Positions 34,460 to 45,727 of a stretch of DNA of 64,000 nt are shown piece after piece. The stretch comes from Astragalus membranaceus (lineage: Eukaryota > Streptophyta > Magnoliopsida > Fabales > Fabaceae): positions 49,148,751 to 49,212,750 of the forward strand of contig CM076851.1 in the NCBI GenBank assembly GCA_039519185.1, in the 5' to 3' direction. How positions within the stretch are numbered: the first letter of the stretch is position 1; every line of letters starts with the position of its first letter. The position numbers and the translations under genes were made by a program. The notes under the pieces were generated by a model, which was not told the DNA's origin, did no database searches, and worked only from the letters and a program-made list of their open reading frames with translations.

Positions 34460-34542
34460 CACAGTCAAAATTATCTATGTGTGTGAAAGATGAGGAGCAA
34501 GATGAGGAGCAAGCTGAGGAGTCTGATGGTGGCAGCTTTTAG
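34460..34542 (+). pseudogene. TNP2-type ORF, second part after the Athila insertion
   Basis: Right after the second CTCGC copy the plus strand continues the TNP2 reading in frame (SKLSMCV...), then jumps to an acidic DEEQDEEQAEESDGG tail and a stop at 34540-34542. In complete TNP2 proteins the MCV block is followed by several hundred residues of catalytic domain, so a deletion joined the N-terminal block directly to the last codons. The frame across the deletion stays open. Confidence 0.7.
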
Positions 34543-34734
34543 TGTTGTTGATTAACGTTTTTGTTATAACATTTCAGATTAAGTGTTGTGGATTCAAATT
34601 TTATTCGCGTAATTTTTATTTATTGAAGAATTTTAATTTTAAACTGTTTTATGTAGTTTAGATTTTGTTATTTATTAATAAAACAAACAGGTATAAAAGC
34701 AGATTAATCAAAAAAATAAATACAATAAGATGGC

Positions 34735-35150
34735 CATTAGCGAGGGAAATTGGACGCGTGGCTAGGCGTTAGCGAGGGAATTAGCGAGGGAAGTTGGACG
34801 CGTGGCTAGGCATTAGCGAGGGAATTAGCGAGGGAAAGTGGATGCGTTGCTAGGCATTAGCGAGGGAATTAGCGAGGGAAGTGGACGCGTGGCTAGGCAT
34901 TAGCGAGGGAATTAGCGAGGGAATGTGGACGCGTGGCTGTCAGAAATTTCCCACGTTGCTGCCATTAGCGAGGCATTAGCGACGGAATGTTCCGTCGCTA
35001 ATTAGCGACGGACTCAGATTCCCTCGCTAATCCCATTAGCGAGGAGCAATTTAGCGACGCAACAGATCCCTCGCTAATCTCTCGCTAATGGACATTAGCG
35101 ACTGAAGGTGGACATTTTGCGAGGGAAATTTCCGTCGCTAATAACCAATT
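34735..35150 (+). repeat. CACTA right subterminal repeats
   Basis: About five tandem ~60-bp units of 'cattagcgagggaattagcgagggaa..tggacgcgtggctagg' (34735-34940), then mixed-orientation 'ttagcgacgg' and 'ccctcgctaa' copies up to the terminus. Confidence 0.9.
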
Positions 35151-35164
35151 TTTTTGTAGTGAAT

Positions 35165-35885
35165 TGATTACTTTTTCAGAATGTGTGACCCCAAAGTTGA
35201 ACCTACACGAGGGGATCCGCAAAGCAAGTGTACTCTAGATGAGGTTCTTCTTGTGATACCCAAATCGAAAGTCGATCCAAAGTAACTATCACTAACAACT
35301 TCTCAACTCCTAAGTTGTACTTGGGGGCCGTCAAGCCGGGTATGGACTATGGAGTACCACACTTATTATGAGTGTCTGTAAAAAAGTGATGTGTGTGATA
35401 TGTGCTGCAAAACAAAGCAAGAAAACAAAATATAGCCTTATAACCTAATGTTTAGCATAAACATAATATTCACAGTAAATTTTAATATTTACACCGTAAC
35501 AAAATAGTAAATGAAGGGGAGAGAAGTTAATTATTTTACACATTGGCTTGACTCTCTAGTTGTCTCTAGTGTCGACACCAATTGTATCGATCGAAAAATT
35601 CAAAGATTTATCGTAGTCAATAGAATCGCCACCAATAGTTTAATTTATTTGAAAAATAGAAAAACCTTTTTAAGAGAAAGTACTTGGTCTTGAAAACTAG
35701 ATTTTGGGTTTGAGAGTTAATTATGAGAGGGAAACGTATTAATACCACACAACATCCTTTCCAAAAACTTCACCTCTCATTAATTGTGCAACAAATTAAC
35801 TTTCAAAATAATAGTTATTAATACCCTTTTTACTGTTTATCAAAGAATTGAGAATGACTAAATGAAAATAGTTTATTTTTCACGT
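35165..35885 (-). mobile_element. Decayed Ogre-like leader and LTR remnant
   Basis: The order and wording parallel 2230-2840. There is a leader-like part with 'gtgtgtgatatgtgc' (about 35390), then 'tcgaccgaaaaat'-like DNA (about 35585), 'gaatcgccaccaatagtttaattta', 'gagggaaacgtattaataccacacaacatcctttcc' (about 35730) and 'taattgtgcaacaaattaactttc'. The primer site is lost. It begins right after the CACTA target duplicate and stops at a Helitron end (35889). Confidence 0.6.
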
Positions 35886-35888
35886 TAA

Positions 35889-35917
35889 CTAGTACCTTAC
35901 CCGTGCATCCGCACCGG
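35889..35917 (-). mobile_element. Helitron 3' terminus on the minus strand
   Basis: The minus strand reads a GC-rich hairpin, CCGGTGC-GGAT-GCACGGG (one mismatch), then taaggta, then CTAG and T. The element would extend to the right and could include the gene fragments at 37581-39008. A candidate 5' start, TCTACTACAG, on the minus strand near 40660 is preceded by G rather than A, so the far end is not settled. Confidence 0.55.
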
Positions 35918-36180
35918 CTGAACACGTTATGTGTCATGATTATACTCAAACAAAAATAAAAATCTCAAATGGCATTCAGGTAATAATAGTTGTATAATAT
36001 AAGGATTTGAATTGTTTTGTTGAGGTAAGGAAAATTTTATAATGGAGATAAATATTTTTTTTATGTTGAATAACTAAAATTGTATAACAAAATATAAGCA
36101 TATATTTGTAGAGTAATGGTTCCAGTCATCAAAGTTGTAAACAGGAGTGTGTTTCAAATAGTAAAACAGATAAAAAAATA

Positions 36181-36526
36181 GGCTAAATTATAGTTTTGGT
36201 CCCCCTATTTTCAAAAATTCAGACATTTGGTCCCCCTATTTTAAAACTCAGACATTTGGTCCCCCAATTTTAAAAAATCAAATACATTTAGTCAATGAGG
36301 GACCAAATGTCTTTGATTTTTTAAAATTAGGGGACCAAATGTCTTTAATTTTTTAAAATTGAGGGACCAAATGTCTTTGATTATTAGCCATAAAAAACTG
36401 AAAATTCCTCCTGGGACTAAATGTCTTTGATTTTTTAAAATTGGGGGACCAAATGTCTGAGTTTTAAAATGGGGGACCAAATGTCTGAATTTTTTAAAAT
36501 AGGGGGACCAAAACTATAATTTAGCC
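36181..36526. mobile_element. MITE with long inverted repeats (GGCTAAATTATAG...)
   Basis: Left end GGCTAAATTATAGTTTTGG and right end CCAAAACTATAATTTAGCC are exact inverses, followed inward by several 'gacatttggtccccc' repeats on both arms. AAAAAATA occurs on both flanks (36173-36180 and 36528-36535), an 8-bp duplication, though low complexity makes it weak. Probably Mutator- or hAT-derived. ORF 36292-36480 is a repeat by-product. Confidence 0.7.
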
Positions 36527-36676
36527 TAAAAAATAAGATGTACATTTGGGAAGCAAAACAACTTAATATGTGAGGGAAAGTCAAATCAATTAATTATGTG
36601 CATTAAGCATCTCTTATTTTGTTGTGGGTTGCTCTACTTAACTTGATGTTAAAATGAAGATTGCAAATAAAACGAA

Positions 36677-36900
36677 GGGTAAAATATGTTTTTAGTCCCT
36701 ACAAAATTGGCTCCTTCTAAGTTTAGTCTCTACATTAACAAACTAGGCGTTTTGGTCCTCATCTTATTTTTTCGTTCTCAATTTTAGTCCCTCATGACTT
36801 TTAATAGCGCTTCAAAACTTTTAATAGCACTTATTTCGTTAATGTAGAGACTAAACTTAGAAGGAGCCGATTTTGTAGGGACTAAAAACATATTTAACCC
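36677..36900. mobile_element. Mutator-type MITE, 9-bp target duplication
   Basis: Inverted ends GGGTAAAATATGTTTTTAG and CTAAAAACATATTTAACCC extend inward about 60 bases with high complementarity. TAAAACGAA flanks both sides (36668-36676 and 36901-36909). A 9-bp duplication and long inverted repeats mark a Mutator-derived MITE. No ORF. Confidence 0.85.
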
Positions 36901-36909
36901 TAAAACGAA

Positions 36910-37580
36910 TGGCCTATAATTTTATGAGTTGGAGATAGTGATGATTCTAAATGATAATTTTATTAAGCATGATAATGCTTTCGATTTCATATCAGGCCTA
37001 AAGAGCGACTAAATTATTAAATAATTTTATTGTTGTGGGACAAATTAAAAAAATTATAGTTGCCTTTAAAATAATTTGTTTACTCAAAATCACATAGCTA
37101 TAGTGGATATAGTTGCCTTAAGATCAATTAGGAGAGGTGGTATTAGTTCAAAGATTAAATTAATAAGTTGTTCTTTTTTTCACCGTTACAGGCTTACAGC
37201 TATGATCAATTGGGGTAGACACTTAAAAGTTGACTATAGTTCAATGGGTATTATACGTGACTAATATTTCAGGTATGAAAAACCATTCTAGTTATTGATT
37301 ATACCAAGTTAGGCAATACCACTGAGGGGAGATATAAAACCAAGCAAGGTTCATAGATGCTACATATATGTATATAAATAATAAATCTGATTCAAAATAG
37401 ATTCCAACTTCCAAGTAGAAATATAGCGTGTAACCGTAAACCATCTAACAGTGAGATTGTCAATGATAATTACATTTATCCAGTACCATTCCAACTTTAA
37501 TCAATTGATATTGCAAATGACAAACTGAAATGAAAATTTGATTCCTCTTTAAAGGGTCCTATAAAAATGTAATTTGTAAT
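36910..37580. other. Spacer, no gene seen
   Basis: AT-rich with no recognisable domain. The short ORF 37076-37264 has no known product. Confidence 0.4.
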
Positions 37581-38508
37581 TTAAAGTAAAATTCTCGATC
37601 TAGCTAAAGTTGCAGAGTTGACATCTATGTAGTCTTTGAGTGCCTTCAATATCTGTGAATAATGTTAATAAAAAAGAAAAACATTAACAATAATATGAAG
37701 CAATTCAGTATTATCCTCTTGCCCTTCCTAACAAATACTTTCCCATATCTGTTTTTCTTCTTAGTTGTACCTGCATTCTCATCGCTCTCTTAGTGAAATT
37801 TGGTCCTACATATGGACCTTCCTCTAGAAAACAGTCAACAAACTGTTAGGTATACTCAAAAGGAAGTTAAAAAGAAACTAAGAGTAATTTGCATCAAAGT
37901 GAAATCGGAAAGTTGAGATAATATTCTCCAAGTGAAATCAGAATACTTAAGAGTATTTTCCCTAAAGAGAAAGCACAAAGAAATGTTGAATTTTCAACCA
38001 ATATCAAGAATATATCACCAAGAAAGCATATATGTATTAATCTACCCAGGGGAATACGTGAAAACGGTAGTATACATTAATCTTAAAGGCTTTAAAAATA
38101 CATTCCTTTTGAAAAATAAAACTTAAAAGCCATTGTGTCATTGAATTAGCAATTAATTTATCATTGCAAATTCTTATCAGAGGGTGATACCAATTTGCAA
38201 AACAAAAGTAAGGGAAATAGATACCATACCACATGTTAATATCTCTATTGGTCTTGTAAGCATTGAATCTTCGATTTTGGCTTCAACAGCAAATGGCTCC
38301 CAGTAACTTATTATGAAAGCATCAAAAAGGGTTATTCAAGTATAAATAAAAAGTGTTTGATTGGAATTGTCAAAAAAACAGCTGACTTGTAACTGTAAAC
38401 GTCTTTAATTAAACATTGAAAAGCATACCTTCTTGTCACAATCGAAAAGTTGTTGTTCATTGAGACTAAGAACCCCGTGGCAAGAAAATTGGCTCGTTCT
38501 ACGTTGTG
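37581..38508 (-). pseudogene. Four phase-consistent exons of an unidentified gene (3' end)
   Basis: On the minus strand four exons can be read with AG/GT borders and matching phases: 38508-38429, 38306-38230, 37823-37771 and 37652-37581, the last ending in a TAA stop. Sample readings are VERANFLATGFLVSMNNNFS, YWEPFAVEAKIEDSMLTRP, EGPYVGPNFTKRAMRMQ and ILKALKDYIDVNSATLARS. Together they give about 90 residues with no stop. I do not recognise the family. They lie directly downstream of the ribosomal L15 exon on the same strand, so the two may form one chimeric transcript. No 5' part is found, so this is a fragment rather than a full gene. Confidence 0.5.
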
Positions 38509-38738
38509 CTGAAACTCATAATAAAACAAATAGTTGCTAAGATTATGTCAAAAGCTGAGACATGCATCAATGGGACACTCTATCCTTGGAGAAGCATGCA
38601 TAATCCTAAGATTATATGTCAAAATATAGCCTACACTATAAACACAATAGCCTGAAAATTCATTGACATTTAATCTATCAGAAAGGAGGCATAAATAAAA
38701 GGCACATTTCTTCTATCAATTTGAAGCAAAAATGTTTT

Positions 38739-39008
38739 CTAAAAGTTTGATATGTAAACTGGAAAATCCTTGCTTTCTTCAATTAAAAGTGGAATTGGCT
38801 TTGTTGGGGCAGGTAACCTTCCAATGCTATCAACTTTATCCTTTTGCTTTGGAGGAGATCTGGCTTCTTTAGGCAACAATCTTCCTTTCTTTTCAAACCA
38901 TTCAGGCTTCAGCAGTTCCCTCAAGCCCAATTTATTGTAATACACCCTTCTCACAGACCCACCAACTGCTTCAACTGCTTCCTTAGCCCTAACAGTAACC
39001 CTTGATAC
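38739..39008 (-). pseudogene. Last-exon fragment of mitochondrial ribosomal protein L15 (uL15m)
   Basis: After an acceptor (…tttgcag, 39010-39009) the minus strand reads VSRVTVRAKEAVEAVGGSVR, then RVYYNKLGLRELLKPEWFEK, then KGRLLPKEARSPPKQKDKVD and SIGRLPAPTKPIPLLIEE, which I recognise as the C-terminal end of the plant nuclear-encoded mitochondrial 50S L15 protein. In the functional protein it binds 23S-type rRNA. The glycine-rich N-terminal rRNA-binding half and its exons are not seen to the right, so the copy cannot make a working ribosomal protein. The last residues diverge before the stop at 38739. Upstream, 39340-39240 has only a doubtful reading. Likely a captured or duplicated fragment. 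Confidence 0.7.
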
Positions 39009-39009
39009 C

Positions 39010-40361
39010 TGCAAACTCAGTATGTTAAAACACATCAGTGTTTTAGGCCTAAAGCGTTTTTTACTGTGAAATGACCTATATACTTCAGAATTTAAAAAGA
39101 CCAAATTGACAAATAAAAACATAATATGGAATCATAATCTCAGAATATGAGAGTTTATTTGTTTATTTGAAAGTACACAGTTAAAGAAAAAAGGCATTTA
39201 AAAACAACAAAGTCAAAGTTACATAACCTCAAGCCAATAGTTTATTCTTTAATCCTTAGACACACCTCCAGTGGCATTCTGCTTCCCCTGTACTCTTCCA
39301 TGACACCTCCTCTTCCTTTCTCCAAGTCATCTTTCGAGACTCTAATCCACAGAGAACAATCTAATTAATCACGACCAATAAAAAAATTAAAGAAAGAAAA
39401 TAAAGCCACAACAATCTAATTAATCTCAATCTCATCGAACAACCTTATGAGTCACTTGTGCCACAAAAATTGAAGATTCGCCTGTTCAAATGAAAAGGTT
39501 TGAGTAGTATTGAATCCTCTTAAGCTGCAAGTGTTACAGCGATATAGAATTAGACAATTTAAAAAAAAATAATAAATCAGATATTTCACAAATGATCATC
39601 AAAGAAGTGCCCATAAATATTGTGTGGTGGCTTGTAACGATCACATGCACATGACTAAACTACCTACCTCTACCACAAAAACCTGAAGCTAATAATCAAA
39701 TTATGATATCTAATAGCCAGCAACTAACTTTGGTATCGATTAAAAAAAATTGCTGCCCAAATGGTTTTCTCCTTTTGCTGAGTAGGAAAAGAAGATGAAA
39801 GTTTGAGATCTAGGGTCAACGAAACTCAAAATCCCTAAAAAAAACGTAAAAATAAGCTTACTGTTGATGAAGTTGAAGTCAGCAATGAAGGATGGAGAAG
39901 AAAGGTAGGCCTGTTGCCCTCATTTTTCGTTCCTGTTCTTCTCTTCCCTTTCGTCTTCCACTTCTCGTTTCTGCTTTCCTGTTTTTCTCTACCATTTTCC
40001 CTTTATGCCTTGTTTCCATTTTTATTTGATTACACACACACTGTCTCTCTCTCTCTCTCTCAAATCTGCACTTGGTTTTTTTGGGAGAAAGTTGGAAGGA
40101 GGGAGAAGATGTACAAATGAGAGAAGATGGGTATTTTGAGAGTGAGGCTTGAAGATAAAGAGATGAAGTAAAGATTCTTTTTGGTGAGATAGATGAAGTG
40201 AAGATGGGAGAAAGAGATGAAGTGAAGATTTTTTTATGGGTTTGAAAAAATAGGATAGAGAGAGACGGTGAGAGAGAGAGGGTCGCAGAAGAGGGAAAAA
40301 GAAAAATGAATGAAAGGGAAGATGGCGAGAAAGGATACACAGAGAGTGAGAAAAGCTGAAA

Positions 40362-40425
<64 letters not shown>

Positions 40426-40560
40426 AAAAGGAGAAAAGAGAGAATGGAAATGAGAGAGTAAAAAGGGGAAAATAGGAAGAGAGGGTAAATTGAAATTGAA
40501 ATTGAAATTTAAAAGAGATAGGAAGAGAAGGAAATTAAAGTGAGTAGTATAAAAGTGAAT
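39010..40560 (-). other. Possible leader exon and purine-rich DNA upstream of the L15 fragment
   Basis: On the minus strand the stretch 40560-39880 is CT-rich like a plant 5' leader, ending at a plausible donor (CAACAG|TAAGC, near 39862). The minus-strand ORF 39879-40340 is low complexity and I do not call it. No L15 N-terminal coding is visible between 39010 and 39850. Confidence 0.35.
40364..40420. repeat. (GA)n microsatellite
   Basis: Uninterrupted GA dinucleotides within a broader purine-rich stretch (40120-40550). Confidence 0.95.
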
Positions 40561-40959
40561 AGACAAAATTGTCCCTAAGAATTTGAGGTGTCAAGCTTAC
40601 AAAGGTTTAATTAGGTAAATTCATTGGTGGTGTATTGGTATAAATCTGTAGTAGACAAGCATGGCCCCGGCTCCTTTGTATCTTTTGGGTAAAAAATGTT
40701 TGTTGGTCCGTGAGTTTTAAGTTATGGCTTGGTTTTTGGGGTTTGCATGGTGACAAAACCAATAATGGATCTAGTGCGGTCATTCCTGATATTTTTAGGT
40801 TTATATATTTTTGAAAGTGAGTTTGTATTCCAAAAGGGTTTAATCGCGACGAAAATATATTCCAAAAGTTTGTAAAACCAATAGGAAGCGCTAAATATTC
40901 AGGGATTTTAAGATAATCCTTACCCTTAAATCACTTTTGTATTCCAAAAGGGTTTTAAA

Positions 40960-42024
40960 CACGGCAAGAAATTCGTGATTTATTGACGAAAAAATCACCG
41001 GAAACGTATGAAATCCGTCGGAAAATTCACTTTTTGGGCCAATTTTGGCCACCGGTAAAACGCTCGTAGGTAATATTTTCCGGCAGATTTTCCGCCGGTA
41101 AATACCGACGAAAAAATCTGCTGGTAATTACTGAGGAAAAAATCTGCCGGCAATTCCTACAAAAAACCCCAATTTCCGCTGGAAAAATTCAATTGTTTTA
41201 AAAAATAAATTCACCGATAAATTCAAAAAAACGGCTAGAAAAAGCGTAATTCCAACAGAAAATGCTATTTTCTTTTAAAAAAAATATTCGTATTTTTTAT
41301 TTCTGTTAGTATAATTTAATATTAATTTTAATCATTATTATATTTATAATAATTTAATAAAATGAGGGAAATGACAGTATGGGTGAAGGAGAGGGAAGAA
41401 ATGAGATGAAGATGAGAGTATGAGAGAAGGAGAGGGAAGAAATGAGATGAAGATGAGAGTATGAGAGAAGGAGAGGGAAGAAATGAGAGAAATGAATGAA
41501 TGAGGAGCGAATCGAAGTGGTGCGGATTTATAGTGCTAACCGGTGTTTCTCGCGGAAAATTCCCCCACAAAATTCGCCGGTAATTCCACCTCACCCATAA
41601 ATCCGCCACAAAAGCACTTACCGACTGTTTTTTGAAATTCGGAATTCCCGTCCACTTTGGAAAATCCGTTAAAAACCTTTATCGGCGGTTTTTATCGAAT
41701 ATCAAATTGCCACCCACTTTGGAAAATCCGCCGGAAATTATTATCGGCATTTTTTTTTCAGATTTCGAATTTCCGCCCACTTTGGAAAATCCGTCAGAAA
41801 AGATTACCGACGGAAAAAATCCGTCGAAACGGTACCGACGAAGAAAATCCGCCGGAAAGTCTTTGTTTTCCGCCGGAAACTTACCAATAGAAAAAATCCG
41901 CCGGAAACTCCACTTTAACCGCCGGAAACTTACCGACGGAAAGTCCAAAACTTTCGCCGGAAACTTACCGATAGAAAAAATCTGGCGGAAAATTACACCA
42001 TTAATACGCGTTATTCTTGTAGCG
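40960..42024. mobile_element. Old non-autonomous CACTA derivative
   Basis: The left end CACGGCAAGAAATTCG (40960) and right end ...TTATTCTTGTAGCG (42024) look like mutated CACTACAAGAA termini. AAA flanks both sides (40957-40959 and 42025-42027). The arms are packed with 'ccgccggaaa', 'ccgacgg' and 'tttccgccgg' subterminal repeats in both orientations (40975-41260 and 41560-42000). A 39-bp purine-rich tandem repeat sits at 41385-41490. The ORFs at 41632-42105 and its neighbours are repeat by-products. No transposase. Confidence 0.7.
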
Positions 42025-42027
42025 AAA

Positions 42028-42329
42028 GAAAACGTTTTTCATACAATCATTGGGTCGCCAAATTCGGTCATGTGTGCCTTCACATGCCCCAGACCGACCA
42101 ACTAAGGCAAAGCATTACTCTGATCAAATCACCTTTGTATTTGTTGAAGCTAAGTCGTTTTATTGGTAATATCACACCATTATACAATCTAATCTAGTAG
42201 CCGCAAATATAATCATACAACATAAATATGCACATATCTACAATATCATAACTCATAGGTGACTACATCTTATTACACACAATTAGTTTCACTTAACATC
42301 CACCTAATGCTTTAAGATTCACCTAATCC
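42028..42329. other. Spacer before copia gag; no 5' LTR or primer site seen
   Basis: AT-rich. No sequence like the 3' LTR (46464-46701) and no TGGTATCAGAGC primer site are present, although both should lie here in a complete copia element. Confidence 0.6.
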
Positions 42330-43616
42330 ATGGCAGAAGAGAAAACTTTTGCACAACCGGCGGTACCAAAGTTTGATGGATACTACGATCATTGGTCCAT
42401 GCTAATGGAAAATCTTCTCTGATCGAAAGAATACTGGAGCGTCGTTGAAGGAGGAGTTCCTGTTACTACGGCGGCGTCTACGGCGGAAGAAATCAAGTCT
42501 GCGGCGGAAGCGAAATTGAAAGACCTAAAAGCTAAAAATTATCTCTTTCAGTCAATTGAGAGAGGGATAATTGAAACCATCATAAACAAAGACTCATCGA
42601 AGGGAATTTGGGATTCAACGCAACAGAAATATAGAGGTTCCTCGAAAGTCAAGCATGCTCAACTTCAAACTCAACGTGGCGAGTTTGAGACTCTCAAGAT
42701 GAAAGATAGCGAGAACGTGACTGAGTATTTTGCAAGGACTCTTGCAATCGTGAACAAGTTGAAGGCTTTGGGTGAGAATGTTCAAGAAACCACGGTGGTG
42801 GAAAAGGTTCTGCGTTCAATGTCAAGAAAGTTCAACTATGTGGTGTGCTCCATTGAAGAAGGAAATGATGTAACCAAAATGACGATTGACGAGTTGCAAA
42901 GTAGCCTGCTGATACATGAACAAAGAATGACGGAACCTAAAGAAGAGGAACATGCCTTGAAGGTTGCTGGTGTGGGAGGAAAAAGCCGTGGCAGAGGTTG
43001 TGGCACTAGGGGAGGACGAGGCAGAGGCAAGCAAGTCAACAAGGAATTGATTGAATGCTATAATTGCAGAAAACTCGGGCACTATCAATATGAGTGTCCT
43101 AGTTTGGAAGAAAGGGCTAACTATGTTGAAGATGGTGAAGAGGAGTTGCTCTTGCTCATGGCGTACATTGAAGGCAATGACACTGGAGGTGAATTGAATG
43201 TACCAAGAATTGAAAGCACTAGAGATGTGGAGACAGATGCTGGTCACTCAGATAGCAATGTTGCTAAGGCATACCTGTTGATGGCCAATACTGATGACAG
43301 AACATCCAAAGACCCAAAGGTTTGGTATCTTGACTCTGGATGTAGTAATCATATGAGTGGCAATAGAAATTGGTTTCATGATTTAGATGAAAGCTTCTGT
43401 GTCACAGTAAAATTAGGCAATAACACTAGAATGCAAGTGAAGGGTAAAGGTAGTGTTAAACTGAAAATAAATGGAATAGTTCAAATGATTAGTGATGTTT
43501 ACTATATTCCTGAATTGAGCAATAACCTGCTTAGCATAGGGCAATTGCAAGAAAAGAAACTTGCTATTCTATTCATGGATGATACCTGCAAGATATATCA
43601 CCCAAGTAGGGGTTGA
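42330..43616 (+). pseudogene. Copia gag and protease
   Basis: The frame starts at the ATG at 42330 (FDGYYDHWSMLMENLL) and is interrupted by TGA at 42420-42422, where related elements have Arg, consistent with a CpG C-to-T change. It continues in the same frame from 42423. Gag: STQQKYRGSSKVKHAQLQTQR and LKMKDSENVTEYFARTLAIV, a UBN2-type gag. Zinc knuckle CYNCRKLGHYQYEC at about 43056-43097. Protease catalytic site WYLDSGCSNHMSG at about 43324-43362. The frame ends prematurely at 43616 because of a one-base loss. Confidence 0.88.
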
Positions 43617-45727
43617 TTGCTGAAATTAAAATGGCCACAAATAGAATGTTTATAGCACAATCAGAAGATATGAGTGCAAACTGTTTCAATGTTTCTGAGC
43701 ATGAGGAAACTAGCTCTTTGTGGCATAATAGATACGGCCATTTAAGCTATTCAGGTTTGAAATTGCTAAGTCAGAAGGGTATGGTTAAAGGGTTGCCTAG
43801 AGTAGAGGAACCTAAGAAGATTTGTGGTGATTGCATGATAGGAAAGCATCATAGAGATCCTTTTCCTAAACAGAGTCAATGGAGAGCAAGTGAGAGGTTG
43901 CAGTTGATTCATGCTGATATATGTGGACCTATCAAGCCTGAATCTAATAGCCATAAAAGGTTTTTGCTCACCTTTATAGATGACTATAGCAGAAAGTTGT
44001 GGATATATTTGCTATCTGAGAAATCTACAGCATTTGAATGCTTCAAATTGTTCAAAAATAGAGTTGAAAAGGAATCTGGTTGTGAAATAAAAGGTTTAAG
44101 GACAGACAGGGGTGGAGAATTTACCTTCCCAGAGTTTGAAAAATTCTGCAAAGAGCATGGAATTAAGAGACAGTTGACTGCAGCGTATTCTCCTCAGCAA
44201 AATGGTGTTGCTGAGAGGAAAAACAGGTCTATTATGAACATGGTAAGGTGTATGCTATCTCAGAAAAAAGTACCTAAGAGTTTCTGGCCTGAATGTGTGA
44301 ACTGGTCTGCCTATGTGTTGAATAGAAGTCCTACAGTTGCTGTGAAGGACATGACTCTAGAGGAGGTCTGGAGTGGTAAAAAACCCAATGTTCACTTCTT
44401 TAGAACATTTGGGTGCATAGCATATGTGCATGTACCTGATGCTCAAAGGAAAAAGCTTGATGATAAGAGTAACAAGTGTGTGTTGCTTGGTATTCGTGAA
44501 GAGTCTAAAGCATACCGGCTCTATGATCCTCTTACAAAGAAGGTAATGGTTAGCAGGGATGTAATATTCGATGAGAAGGCAGAATGGGATTGGAATGAGC
44601 AATCAATAGAGAGTACAGGTGATTTGATTGACACTGGCGCAAGAGACTCTGATGATGAAGATCCTGCAGGGCCTAGTGATGCTCAAACAGAACCACCACA
44701 TCAAGATACTTCAAATGAGAGGATGAATGATGCTGAGAACACAACCTCTACTGATGACAGTGTTCAAGTTAAAGAGAATGCAGGAACTTCACAAGCAGGG
44801 AGGATGAGGAGGCCTCCATCCTATCTTGATGATTATGTGACTGGTGACAATGAACTTGATGAGTTCAGTTTAGCTGTGTTTGCCCAAAATGAGGATCCTA
44901 CTGAGTACATTGAAGCTGTGACAGAAGAAAAATGGAAGAAGGCCATGAGAGCTGAAATTGAGTCTATAGAAAAGAATGAGACTTGGGAACTCACTACCTT
45001 ACCTAGAGGAGTGAAACCCATTGGGGTGAAATGGATCTATAAAACAAAATACAATGAGAAGGGGGAGGTAGAGAAATATAAAGCAAGGTTGGTAGCAAGA
45101 GGTTACTCTCAAAAGGAAGGGATTGATTACAAGGAAGTGTTTGCTCCGGTGGCGAGATGGGATACAATAAGAACAATACTTGCCTTGGCTGCTCTAAAGG
45201 GCTGGACTGTGTTCCAACTTGATGTCAAGAGTGCTTTTCTTCATGGTGACCTTGAAGAAACAGTTTATATAGAACAACCACAGGGTTTTATAAAGAAAGG
45301 AGAAGAAGAGAAAGTCTACAAGCAGAGAAAAGCCCTTTATGGCTTGAAGCAAGCCCCAAAGGCTTGGTACAACAAGGTTGAAGCTTACTTTGTGAAGGAA
45401 GGATTTGAAAAATGTTACTCAGAATATACTTTGTTTGCTAAAACAGATCCAAATGGTGAAATATTAATAGTAAGTTTGTATGTTGATGATCTCCTTTTCA
45501 CTGGGAGCAGTAGCAGTATGATTGAACAGTTCAAACTCTCAATGAAGAGAGAGTTTGATATGTCTGATCTTGGAAAAATGTCATATTTCCTTGGCATAGA
45601 AGTAGTTCAAAGTGAAGCAGGCATCTTCATTGGACAATCAAAGTATGCAAGAGAAGTTCTTAAGAGGTTTGACATGGAGAGTGAATGCAGTGAAAACACC
45701 AGTTGTACCAGGTACAAGACTGGCTAG
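43613..45727 (+). pseudogene. Copia integrase and reverse transcriptase
   Basis: Pre-integrase zinc finger LWHNRYGHLSYSGL...CGDCMIGKHH, then core residues in LIHADICGP, FIDDYSRK and QNGVAERKNR (D, D, E). The RT follows: NETWELTTLPRGVKPIGVKW, VFQLDVKSAFLHGDLEE, ALYGLKQAPKAWY, and the catalytic YVDDLLFTG. The reading leaves frame near 45690 with a short aberrant tail. The ~350-residue linker between integrase and RT is acidic and Ser/Thr-rich as is usual. Confidence 0.9.

Larger units (their letters stand above)
22576..35161 (+). mobile_element. CACTA (En/Spm-type) transposon, internally deleted, hosting an Athila element
   Basis: The left end is CACTACAAAAAAACG at 22576; the right end is ...TTTTTTTGTAGTG at 35161. 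The 3-bp duplication AAT lies at 22573-22575 and 35162-35164. Both flanks inside are filled with GCGACGG/GCGAGGG subterminal repeats. The single gene encodes only the N-terminal TNP2-associated domain and an acidic tail, so the catalytic transposase is deleted. Without the nested 9.9-kb Athila element, the CACTA is only about 2.7 kb. It would need a full-length relative to move. Confidence 0.92.

Noticed and set aside
41632..42105. 157-codon Lys/Arg/Pro-rich ORF
   Set aside because: It translates CACTA subterminal repeats; the neighbouring frames are equally open and repetitive.
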